NCBI GenBank assembly: GCA_008711295.1
Contig: VUYV01000148.1
Span: forward strand, 2,209,627-2,273,626
Reading direction: 5' to 3'
Length of the DNA: 64,000 nucleotides
Source: Anarhynchus alexandrinus
Taxonomy: Eukaryota; Chordata; Aves; Charadriiformes; Charadriidae
Shown here: piece by piece, positions 11,504 to 22,300 of the stretch
Position numbering within the stretch: position 1 is the first letter of the stretch
Layout: each line of letters begins with the position of its first letter
Notes under the pieces: generated by a model
Told to the model about the DNA's origin: nothing
Database searches by the model: none
What the model saw: the letters and a program-made list of their open reading frames with translations, nothing else
Made by a program: the position numbers and the translations under genes

Positions 11504-11576
11504 CCCGGGGGAGTACATCATCTATACTGTAGTGTCTCATAGCGAACTTACAGTATACGATGATATCCTGCCCGGG
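11504..11576 (-). ncRNA. MIR144: mir-144 precursor hairpin
   Basis: The minus-strand hairpin has GGAUAUCAUCGUAUACUGUA in the 5' arm (plus 11549-11568) and the mature 3p sequence UACAGUAUAGAUGAUGUACU in the 3' arm (plus 11512-11531). The stem base is closed by CCCGGG pairing with CCCGGG. The 3p sequence matches the vertebrate miR-144 I know. It is upstream of mir-451 on the same strand, reproducing the known bicistronic erythroid cluster. Confidence 0.97.
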
Positions 11577-11699
11577 GCGGCGGGCGGTGTGCCGCAGGGC
11601 GAATGGAGAGCAGCGCCTGCAGGGGGGGAGAGAACCATTAGGGACCACAGCACCGGGGCCACCACCACCCCCACCACGGTGTCCTCCCCTACCCCATCC

Positions 11700-12165
11700 C
11701 TGTCCCCCTGGTCCCACTGCCCCAGAGCAGGACAGAGGCTCCTGAGGGTCTCCCCATCCCAGCACCCCCCTACCTCATCCCTCTCCCCCCCAGTCCTGCT
11801 GCCCCCAAGCAGGATGGAGGTTTCCAATAGCCTTCCCACCCCGACATCCCCCCTATTCCCTCTTTATTCCCCCCCAGTCCCACCACCCCTTAGCAGGACG
11901 GAGGCTCCCAATACCCCCTGACCCCAGCATCCTCCACCCCTGTCCCTGTCCCCCTGATCCTGTTGTCCCAGAGCAGGATTGAAGGCTCCCAATAGCCTCC
12001 CCAACCAAGCACCTCCCTAACCCTTCCTTATCCCCCCCCAATCCCCCCACCCTGGAGCAGGACAGAGGCTCCCAATAGCCCCCTGACCCCAACAACTCCC
12101 CTATCCCCTCCTTGTACCCCCCCCAGTCCCAGCAGCCTGGAGCAGGACAGCAGCTCCCCAGGAGG
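11700..12165. repeat. ~84-bp minisatellite, about six degenerate units
   Basis: The core AGCAGGA(C/T)(A/G)GAGGCTCCCAATAGCC recurs with its AGCAGG at 11726, 11808, 11892, 11972, 12056 and 12141, a spacing of 80-85 bases. Between cores are C-rich pyrimidine tracts. It lies directly upstream of mir-144, within the likely primary transcript or its promoter region. Confidence 0.8.
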
Positions 12166-12209
12166 TGGCACCTACCTATGGGGGTGGCACTGAGGCTTTG
12201 CGGGGTCTG

Positions 12210-12275
12210 CACCCGCCTTATAAAACCTGCTCTGCCTCATCTGCATATCTCACATCTGCACTGCACAGCTGGACG
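12210..12275 (-). promoter_or_regulatory. Candidate promoter element of the miR-144/451 transcript
   Basis: A TATA-like stretch (plus TTATAAAAC at 12219-12227) lies beside two CATCTG E-boxes and a CAGCTG E-box within 50 bases, in a locally less GC-rich island about 650 bases upstream of mir-144. E-box plus GATA composites are typical of erythroid TAL1/GATA1 targets, but the GATA core here (AGATAT) is not a full consensus. The TATA-like motif reads better on the plus strand. Tentative. Confidence 0.25.
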
Positions 12276-12599
12276 GGGCCTCTTAACCCCTTCATGCCCA
12301 GGGGAGCACAGCCCCAAGTAGCAACCCCCAGCCTGGCATAGCCCATGGGGGGCTTGGGGACAGGGGGGCTGTGGGGGGCCACCCCCTATGCCTTGGCACA
12401 GGGGGTGGCCCCCCAACAAGCCCCCTGTCCTCCTGCCTTGACCCCTGTGTTCACCAGGATGGTCCCTCCCTATAGGTTGGGGACCCCGAACTGAGAGCTA
12501 CCCATTGCAAACTGGTTCCCAGTTGCTGGACAGGAGCTTTGGACATGGCAGTGTGGCAGCCTGATGGGGACAGGGCCCGGGGTGGTGGTGGGAGGACAT

Positions 12600-13100
12600 G
12601 TGGGTGCAGGGGTCACCCTGCACAGACACCCCCAGATGTGGCACATGAGCGTGGGTGCAGGGAACTTGTGTTCCCCCAGGGCAGGTGGCCACTAGAGTGC
12701 TGTGTCCCCCGGCCATATATGCTCCCCTGAGGGACATGTTCCCTGGAAGCGTGTCCATCCCACCCCAGAAGGATGTGTCCCCCAGCCCTGAGCGAGCCTG
12801 GAGGGACTTGTCCCCTGGGACGTGTCCCCTGCACGTGTCACCCTCAGGGAAAAGTGTCCTCTGGAGGGATGTATCCCCCAGCTATGTGTCCCCAAAGGAC
12901 ATTCCTCCCGGCCATGTGTGTCCCCAAGAGGGCTGTGTCACCTCATAACACATGACCCAGGTCATACATGTCCACTGGCCACGTGTGTCCCCAAATAGCT
13001 GCAAACCCTGGCTACGTGTGTCACCTGCCTGTGCATGACCCTGATCATACGTGTCCCCCAGCCATGCATGTCCCCAGACCTGTCTGTCCCTGCAGGGCCA
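12600..13100. repeat. Degenerate tandem repeat rich in CATGTGTCCCC
   Basis: CATGTGTCCCC, TACGTGTCCCC, CACGTGTCACC and similar phrases recur about every 20-40 bases. No unit is perfectly conserved. Nothing suggests coding function. Confidence 0.6.
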
Positions 13101-13172
13101 CGTCCTGCAGCGAGCCGTGCCATCGTGCCCGGTTGTTTGCACCGATGTTCCTGGAAGCCGCCTGTGGGGAGG

Positions 13173-13237
13173 TGATAACCCCCCGCTGGGGACTGTCTGC
13201 GCGGGGGCCCCGATAAGCAGCAGCGTCCGGCTATCAG
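13173..13237. promoter_or_regulatory. Cluster of three GATA motifs, candidate erythroid enhancer of miR-144/451
   Basis: TGATAA at 13173-13178, CGATAAG at 13211-13217 and CTATCAG (reverse CTGATAG) at 13231-13237 lie within 65 bases. Further WGATAR-type sites occur at 13806-13812 (AGATAAG) and 14871-14877 (TGATAAG). The cluster is about 1.6 kb upstream of mir-144. GATA1 control of this cluster through an upstream element is established in mammals; that this is the avian equivalent is inference. Confidence 0.4.
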
Positions 13238-14730
13238 GGACCCTGCCCTGCCACGCGAGGTGTCCCCAGGCCCGCTGTCACCTCTGGGTGACAGAAACAG
13301 GGGCAGCATCACCCGCACTGCCCCCAGCCTGGCCAGACCCTGGCAGAAGGTGGCACAGGGTCAAGCCCTGGCACCAGCCTGTCCCCTGGCAAGAGGATGC
13401 CAGGACTTGGGGGCCGCAAGGGACTGTCCCCTCCTGCCTTCAGCCTCTGCTGTGAGCCGGGGGGGGGTCCGGGGGGGGGGGAGGGGCTGTAATGCTCCCC
13501 AAACTGTGGCACAGGCACCCCAGCACCTAGAGCGGTGACACAGGCAAAGTGTCCCCAAGAACCCCCCAAGCCTGGCCAGCCCCAGGTGAGCCCCCGTGGG
13601 ACTGTTCCCACCCGCGCTGGCCCCTGCGCCTGCTCAGCACCCATGGCGCCTGGGGGCAGCCATGCCCCATGACCCTGCACCCCGCTGCACCCTGCGGGGC
13701 AGGGGGGGCCCAAGTGTCCCCCCAGGCCAGCACTGTGGAGCTGATGCGGGGACCGCCGGTGTCCGCAGCCCTCCTGTGCTGCTCCAGGGCAGCGTGTCAG
13801 GCTGCAGATAAGGGGGGGCTGCCGAGCTGTCCCCACCCAGGCTATCGGCAGGGCCACCCTGCTGTGGGGCATATGGGATGGAACCCTTTGTCCTGCCTGT
13901 GGCCCTGCCCAGCCCTGGGGGGACACAGAGGGTCTTGAGGGCACAAGGGAACCACCTTTGCCCCGGCTGAGCCCCGTTGCTGGCTGTCACTGCTCCTGCT
14001 CGCAGGTGACCCCAAGAAGGACGGGTACCTCCAGAGCCACCCCACTGTCCCCAGTGCAGGGAAGGGTGCGCGGGGCTGGGACGGGGATACCAGGCCCTTG
14101 GGGTGCTATGGGACATGGGTGCTGGCTGGTCCCCACGGGGTGCAGGGGCTCTGGCAGCAGGGCAAGGGGATGGGGCAGCTCAGAGCTGGCAGCAGAGCAG
14201 GTGGAGATGGTGGTAGCACGAGTTGCTGCCACCAGCCCGGCTGCTGGGACACAGAGCCTTTGGCCCATGTCAGCCCTGCTCCAAACCCTGGGGTGCCACT
14301 GGTTGGGGTGCCCCCACGGTGATCAACTCCCCGGGTTAACGAGGGTGATGCAGCTGGGGCTGACCAGCCACCCTCGGTGGCTCCTGGCTCCGTACTCATA
14401 CATGGGGGAGCAGGATAAGGCTTTACACCACCTAGGGCTGGCCAGGAGCTGCCCTGGGGATGGGGCAAGGAGCACACGGGGACACCGTGACCACGTGGAG
14501 GCCACAAGCTCCCAGGAGTGGCATGAGCTGGAACGTCACTTCCATGCACCCCTCGTTCCCCCATCCCAGCGGGAACACTTGCCCGCTCCAGGGCCAGCAG
14601 CCCCCGGGCCAGCCCATGCCACAGCTGGTCAAGCACCGGCTCTGGCACTGCCCTGGGCCCGGGGGTGCTCCGTCGGGGAAGATGGGCGCGGGAGGCACAA
14701 GACGAGAGCCAAGGCAGGTGGTGACAAGGC
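13238..14730. other. GC-rich intergenic stretch, no gene recognised
   Basis: C-rich sequence with many spurious open frames on both strands and a G run at 13458-13480. I see no splice-bounded exon or domain. Confidence 0.5.
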
Positions 14731-14736
14731 TTTATT
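14731..14736 (-). terminator. FLOT2: Candidate FLOT2 poly(A) signal
   Basis: This is the first AATAAA I find on the minus strand after the FLOT2 stop codon (plus TTTATT). It would give a 3' UTR of about 1.7 kb (about 14710-16392). An AT-rich block at 16150-16330 could hold an earlier non-canonical site. Confidence 0.45.
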
Positions 14737-16392
14737 ATCGTACAGCAGTGACGGTCGCAGGGACGCAGGCATGCACACGCACATGCAGATAGGGCGCCTC
14801 GCCCGGCACACCCGCTGGCAAGCACCACATCTGTGCCGGCCGCCCCACGGCACCAGCACAAGCCGGTGGCTGATAAGGCCGGTCCTCCCCACCCCAATGG
14901 CAGGGAGGGGGACAGGGTGCAGGCGGCCCTGCAGCACCCATCTGCCGCAGCGGGTCACTCCTGGCAAAGGGACTGGCCAGTACCGGGGACACTGCCAGGA
15001 TAGTGGAAGGGGATTCGGGTCCCTGCACCCACCCTATGGCAAAGGGGAGGGTGGCACCAAGCTGCGGGTGAAGAAGCCAGTGGAGTGACCCCCAGCACCC
15101 CGCAGTGTCTGGGCAGGTCACCAACCCCACCACCCCACGGCAGCGCCAGGCTGACTTCACGCGTGGGTTTGGCTGCTACAGCCACACTGAGCACAGGCGA
15201 CAGGCAGGGAAGGGGCACGGGCCAGCGCAGGGCCCCGGTGGCACTGTGGGGAGTACGGGACACATAAAGGGGACAACCTCTTTCACATTGTTACTCAGGG
15301 CAACAAAGCCACTGGCCATAAAAGGCAGGGGGACCGAGCGAGGCAGGGGCTTGTGCACTGCCTGCTGGGGCAGCCCCGGGCCAGCACGGCTGCTTGCCAC
15401 AGCCTCCTGGCCACCACACCAGCCCCAGGAGCACTGGTCCCCAGCCAGCTGTACAGGCCACGGTGTCGGAGGAGCCTGTCCCCACGCCAGTGCCCTGCCT
15501 GGCCCCCCACGTCCCTCTCACGAATGGCTTTAGTAGTTGGGGGGGGGGTTGAGATGTACCGTGGCCCTTGGCGGTCTCAAGTCCCTCTCGGAGGATGGGA
15601 TGGCTTTGGTACAACGCTACTTTTTGGCATTCCCGGTGGTGGGACCTCGCCAAGCCTGGCTCAGAGCAGGGCTGAGCTGGGGTCCCTCCACTTATGCCCC
15701 GTCAGCCTCCCCGAGCTCCTCCAGATCCCAGAAGGAAACTTGCCCGAGAGAAGGCAGCATGGGAGCGGGGACCAACTGCAGCACCCACTGACAGTGCCCG
15801 ATTGTCACCCTCCCAGGGCTGCGACTGTCACCTCCGGGAAGCCCAGCCTGGGTAGGATCGCTAGCACTGCGGGGGCCCTGTGGGCGAGACACTCAGACGG
15901 GGAAAGCCAGCCACAAAAACAGCTTGTGGGCAGAGGCAGGGGTCGGGCAGTGCCCAAGAGGGTGGCTGTGGGAGGGCAGGGAGCCCAGGGGAGGTGGGTC
16001 CTGGCTGTTCTCTTCCTCCAGCTCCACACTCCACGCTCCGTGTCCCACCGAGCCTCTGCTCCGGAGCTCTGGGTGGCTGCCTGAGGACAGAGAACAGCAA
16101 GGCACCGGGACTGCAACACCAGACAAGCTGCCAGTCCTAACTGGGGATCGGATCCAAACCCCGGCTTGATACAATATACAGTTAATTACAAAATAAATCC
16201 CCTCCCACCCTTTGTAATAAAAAGAGCGGCTGATTGGACATGCATCTTTCTGGCCCTACAAAATAAGGCACCAGAGCTTAAAAATGAAACTCCAATTGTC
16301 TTTGATATAAAAGGAATTCCCACGTGTTGAAGGCAGTTGATGTCTGAGTGCATAAGAGGGATTGATCTTCACTAGCTTTGGGTTGGCCAGCC

Positions 16393-19300
16393 TCATGCCT
16401 GGGCCCCAGTGGCTTTCTGGATCAGGGGAATCTGTAGGAGGGGAAGAGAGAAGCTGTTAGGGCTGGAGGAGGGGGAGGCAGGGAGCTGCCTGCACTCTGC
16501 AGCTGGGCAAGGCTGGGGAAGGAGAGGCTCCCTCGGAGCCTGAAAGTTTTACGGCAAGTCTCTGTGCCCTAAGAGCCACAGCAATTGCCAGCTGCCACTG
16601 CCCGGCTCACCTTTGTGAGATCCACACCAGTGATGGCACGCACGGAGGCGGGGATCTCGGCCAGCAGACGGTTCACCTCAGACGTCGTGTTGCTGCTCTC
16701 TCCGCTGAGAATAACGATCTCGTCCACTTTGGAGAGGGGAGCAGCCACTTTGGCAGCAATCTGGGGAGGCAGGGGAGGGTGGGATGAGCAGAGTCAAGGA
16801 GCTGCTCACCAGCCTGTTGGGTAAGGTCCCTACACACCACATAGGGCCTCTCTGTGCCCCCAGGAGACCTGGCCCAGCCTGGGAACTCCCCACCACTTGC
16901 CCAGAGCAGGGGAAAGCTGCTCCCTCCTCACCTCAGGCAGCGCATCCAGCACTAGAGCCAGCTGGGCAGCTTCTCCGTACTGCTGGAGTGCTTCAGCCTT
17001 CAGTTTCATCCTCTCAGCCTCCGCCATCCCGATGGCCTCAATCACAAAGGCCTCCGCTTCTCCGAGCTTGCGAATCTTTTCTGCCTCCGCCTGAGCAATG
17101 AGGACTTGCTTCACCCTGGAGAGGGAAACCCAGCCCTCCAGCAGCCCAGATCCCCGCAGCGTACCCAGCACTGCTTCCCTCCCTCCGTCAGCCTCGTCCC
17201 TGCCCCGCAGAGAGCCCATGAGCTGTGTCTCAGTGCAGCACTCACTGCACTTTGCTCCCACCTCACCCCAGCCCAGCGTGCAGGCGGGCTCAGGGCTGGA
17301 CCAGGTCATGAGCTCACTCACTTCTCGCCCTCGGCGATCTGCTGGATGCGGTAGGCTTCGGCCTCAGCTGGCCGCTTCACAGTGGCTATCAGCTCCTTCT
17401 CCATCCGGATGATCTCTTTCTCTTCAACATCAATCTGCTTCTTGCGCTGCACCACCTCAATTTCAATTTCCTCTTGGCGGATCTTCTGCTGCTCCCGGGC
17501 GCTCTGGAGCTCGTAGGCCAGCTGGGCCTCCGCAGTCTGCACATGGGAGAGATGAGAAGAGGGGTCTTGGCCATGATCTCCTGTGCACAGACATAAGGAC
17601 CCTTGGCAGGCCCTGAAAACAGACGTGGCTCCTGCTCTGGACCAAACCTCCACCCAGAGGTGATGTCCCTATCCTCAGAGCTGCACTTGTTGTCCTTCTC
17701 TGCGTGCTCTTCCCACAGCACTTGACCCCAACCAGCTCCGGGTTCAGCTTGGATGACCCTCCCCATCCTTCCACTTCTTCCTAGTCCACCTAACTGTCGC
17801 AAACAGGACAGGAGAGGAATCTGCTGCAAGAAGCACATGCTGTGACATAGAAACCTGTGTTCTCCACCTCCAGCTCTCCTAACACATGCAGGAAGAGGAA
17901 GCTGGCAAGTCCCAGAGCTACCACCACCATCACAAACCAGCCAGGGAACAGCAGCGGGCTGTCGGATATCTCTCACCTTAATGTTGACCTCCTCATTGAA
18001 GGCAGCTTTCTGCAATTCAAAAGCCCGTTTGGAATCTGCTATTTTGGTATCTGCCATGAACTTGACATCCAGCATTTCTTTCTTGCACTCTGCCTCCTGT
18101 AGAGAGGAAACAGAGAGTAGAGCTCCAGGGCGTGCAGCTGGAGCAAAACAGGCTGCCTTGGGGAAGCCCAGCTCATCTCTGGACTCACCCGAATGCCAGC
18201 ATCTCGCTCGGCTTCTGCCACACCAATGTCTGCATCCCTTCGGACAGCCGCAGTCTGAGTCTTTCCCAGGGAGCTCAGGTAATCCACTTTATCATAGACA
18301 TCCTGGAGAGGGGAAGATAAGTCACAATCACTTCAAACAATCAACTCCATCTTGTGCCCTTCCCACTGAAGCTCAGAGTAACCATTTGTGTGGTTAGACC
18401 AGGGTCAGAAAGAGCCATGTCAGCCTGCTGCCAAGCAGAAACAGGCGAGACAAGGAGAGGCGGGCTCTCCCGACATCTTCCCTCTGACTCCCCAGAGGCT
18501 CGGTTATCAGTGAGCTCTCTCCACAAGCTGAGCTGTTTACAGCGGCAGCTAACTGGGGACTCTTTGCCCAGCTGCCTGGATACAGGACACGCTGTGGCGG
18601 CTGTCATGGAAACTCCCGGAGGGCTGGGACAGGCTGTCAGCCGGAGCCTTTCAGCCAGCTGCAAGCAGAGGAGCCAGGGCCAGACTCTGTTGTGCTGCTT
18701 CTACAGCGCTGCCGGGTGCCCCATAGCGCTGCACCAGTCTTGGGTGTACCTTGATGGTGAAGCTCAGGATCTCGATACCCATGCGACCCACGTCAGGAGC
18801 TGCCACCTCCCGCACCAGCTTGGCAAACTGATCCCTGTCCTGGTAGATCTGCTCCACTGTCAGGGTACCTGCGGAGGGACGGAAGGCAAAGCACTTTATT
18901 TGGAACAAGTAACACACAACGGCGTGGGCCTAAGCTCAGCAACATCCTCGTTGCCCCTAATCTCTTCAGGTCTGGGCACAAGGGTGTAATCCTCTGCCCA
19001 AACCCTGCAGTGTAAACTGACATCTTGGTCTCACAAGCGCAAACACCCCACACACCTGGAACCCACAGGGACTCGGACATCTCTTAGTGCAGGCACCGAA
19101 AACTCACTTATCACAACACCCAGCAACACAGCAGGAGCTGCTGTAGGGGAGGAACAATCTAAGATGCCACCTCTGCAGTCAGCAGCCATTGTGGCTGCTG
19201 CAGTGGCAGCAATACTGCTGGGACCTGCTAGCAGAGAAGGGAAAAAGCTACTCAAGATGCTTTCAAGAATATGAAACCCTCCGCACCTAGGATGGAGCGC

Positions 19301-22300
19301 AGATGCCCTTCCAGTGTCTGAAGGACCACATTCTTCACATCCTGCACGTTCTTCCCCAAGAACTGCTCACAGGCCACAGCCAGGAGCTCCTTCTCAGTCA
19401 TTATCTTCACCTAGAGACAAGAGACAAAACCAAAGGGATTGAAGGTGCCCATCCAAAGAGTGACAGGCAGCCAACAGCAGCAGCAGCAGAAGCAGCAGTA
19501 CCACCACCAGGCTGCCAGGCCCCTGCGCTACCAATGCTCCAAGGGACCATGCTGAGCTGTCCCCACGCTGAGCCAGGCCACCAGACCAGGCAGCGAGCCC
19601 TTGCTCACTGCTGCTGGGGAGAGCCCTGCTGCAGGCACATGCAGCAGCACCAGCATCTGGGGCAGACACCTCTCCAAACCCTGACTGCAGCTCAGCATAG
19701 AGAGGTGCTCCCTGCAGCTCCCACAGCAGCAGCCTCTGGGTGATGGGGGGTCAGAGCCTGGCCCTACAAATCCCACCTGATGAAAACTCTACCAAAGAGC
19801 CCTGAACTACCCGTTCAGCCACCATACCAATACCAGACCTAGGAAAGAGGAGGTTTCTATTACTACTCCTTGCCAAAAGCCATTTCGTTACCTTTCTCTT
19901 CCTCCTCCTTCACTAGAATTAATTTTTCCGACATAGGAAAGGCAGAGAACATGGAAGACTCAAATGCCCAAGGAGCAGCTTGGGAACAGGGGCTCCATTT
20001 GGCGTTCCCTGCAAGGAGAGATGAGACGAGATTGCCGCAGCACACTGGTTTGTCCTGCTTGTGACTGAGAGCTCCCAGCCATGCTTTGTGGTGACCCCAG
20101 TGTGCCACGGCTAGGATCTGGTTGTCCTACTCCACACTGTCAGTCTGATAACGATCCCCAGAGGTGGGACACAGCTGCCCCAGCGCTGCTTTCACCTCCC
20201 ACAGTCAGGGACAGATGTAAAAGCATCCCCAGGTCCTGACAAGCCAGGGTCTTAAGATGGTCCTGTTGGTCACGGGGCTTCTTTTTAAAGGCAAGGTGGG
20301 TTCAAAATCCCTATAGGGTATGTTAGGCAGTGGAGATGTGTGTTCATGGAGCTCTGTAGGAACCAGCTATGAGGAGCTACAACCCACCAAGGTGACAGCT
20401 CCTGGTGGCTGGGTCCAGTCTGAGGGCTCAGGCAAAGCCTGGACACAGGGATGCCTGTGTGTCTGGCAGCACTGGAGAAGGAAGCAGGGCCATACAGTGC
20501 CTCTGGGCGCTGAGTGGGTCCCACAGCACCCTCTCATGGAGACATCTGGGCTGGGCAGTGCCTCCTGTCCCATGAGATGCCAGTGGCACGCTGTGTCCTG
20601 CCCCAAGGGCCCTGGCCAGACCTGCTGCTACCTGTGATGCCAGCATGGTCCTGGCTCAGAGACCTCTGAAGCTTCAAGTGCTGCACAGGGGCCCTCCAAG
20701 GGTCCCCTCTTGATGGGCTCACAGCCTACAGACCACATCCTGCACCTACAGGACCGCTTTTCAGTGTCAAACTGCTGGCAGAAGTAACACAACTATTTCT
20801 TGAGAAAGCCCGGTCTGATAGCTTGTGAGTCTGAAACACAGCCTAACCTCCAGAGCCGAACAGCAGCAGCCGGCACTGCCAGAGCGTGGGAAGACTGGGA
20901 CCGGCCACCACCCTCTGAGGGGACCAGACATGGACTGCATTAGATGCGGCAAGCTGACCAAGACTAAGTTGCTACAACTCTACCTCGAGCAACGTGAAGA
21001 AACACCAACCAGGGCTGAGCTTATTTCCTACCTTTGCTTCTCAGGCTGGGTCTCCCAGTCAAAATGCCAAACCGAATGTCAGGCAAGCACGGCAATCCTC
21101 TTTCTGCTTTCTTTGGGCTCCTTTCGGGGCCAGGCCACAGCAGTTTCTTGTCCCTGCACCCCGGGCCAGCAGTGTGCGCTTTCTACACAAGGGGGAGTTG
21201 GGAGAGCTGCTTATGCAGCTGCACCCGGGAGCGCGGACCTTGCACAAGGCTCATCGTGCTGCAAACGGGGAGGTTTTTTGCAAAATACCAAAACCAATAC
21301 ACTCAGCAGCAACGTTTGTGGTGTGCATCTGCCAGCAATTCCACCTCTCTAAACAATCCCCACCCTTCAGGAGCTATGGAGAGGACAGTCAGAGCACGGA
21401 GCGGGATGTTCATTAAGAGAGTCCCTGCGGTACTTAACAGGAGCAAGTAACGATTCAGCCTCTGCGAATAAAGCCAGCCAGCAGCCTGCCCACGCCGGTA
21501 AACCCTGGACAGCCTGAACAAACCTGGCTATCCACCGAATACGGATGTCAACCTACGATGCAAAGGTTGCACAAAACAAAACAGAGTTTAGCAATTTGTG
21601 CTCAGCTTGTTTCCAGTATTTCAGACAGGGCACTGTGACACTTGGTGCGTCTTCAAATGTCATTCCCATCAGAAAGAGAGTTTAGCCGGCAAGAAACCAG
21701 GGAGCCTCCATAAAACAATCCCATCTAGAGGATCGATACCACCGCACCCAGCTCCAGCCAGCTGCAATCACAGCGAGGGGCGAGCAGAGACAATCCAATT
21801 AGCTTGAGGCTCAGAAAAATGGTACGGAAGGATACGAAGCCCAGCGTGGCCTAAGGCAGCAGCATCCCAGCGCACCCCAAGCACCCAGCCAACACAGGAA
21901 GGAGGATACTGGCAAGTACTCATTACATCCCTCTTCAAAAAAAGAACAGCATCCCTACGCACATTAAGCACTCCTATAATTACGGCAAATATTTTAAAAG
22001 GTATTTCTTTAGTAACTTTTTTTTTTTTCTTTTTTCACAAGCCCTTAGAAGAAAAATGTTTGCCTCAAAAGTAATTCTGCAAAATGAAGGTAACCTCTGC
22101 CATGCATATCCCCAACTGCCTCAAGCCTGCCTTCTGCATGGTAATTCCTTGCATCTCACAAGCCTAAACCTTTAAAATTAATGGACAGTGATAAAAATGA
22201 ACAGTGACAAGAGAGAATAACATGAATGAGATGAATTGGGAGCTGCATTTTTAAATCAAGGCACCTGGTGATTCTGCTTTCTGCTAGCACGTGCTGCATA

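Noticed and set aside
12219..12227. TATAAAA on the plus strand as the promoter of a rightward gene
   Set aside because: No exon or transcript-like feature follows on the plus strand. I kept it only as a weak element of the minus-strand microRNA promoter region.
13958..15088. 376-codon plus-strand open frame between the microRNA cluster and FLOT2
   Set aside because: High-GC sequence lacking stops; no recognisable domain, and strong frames overlap on the opposite strand.
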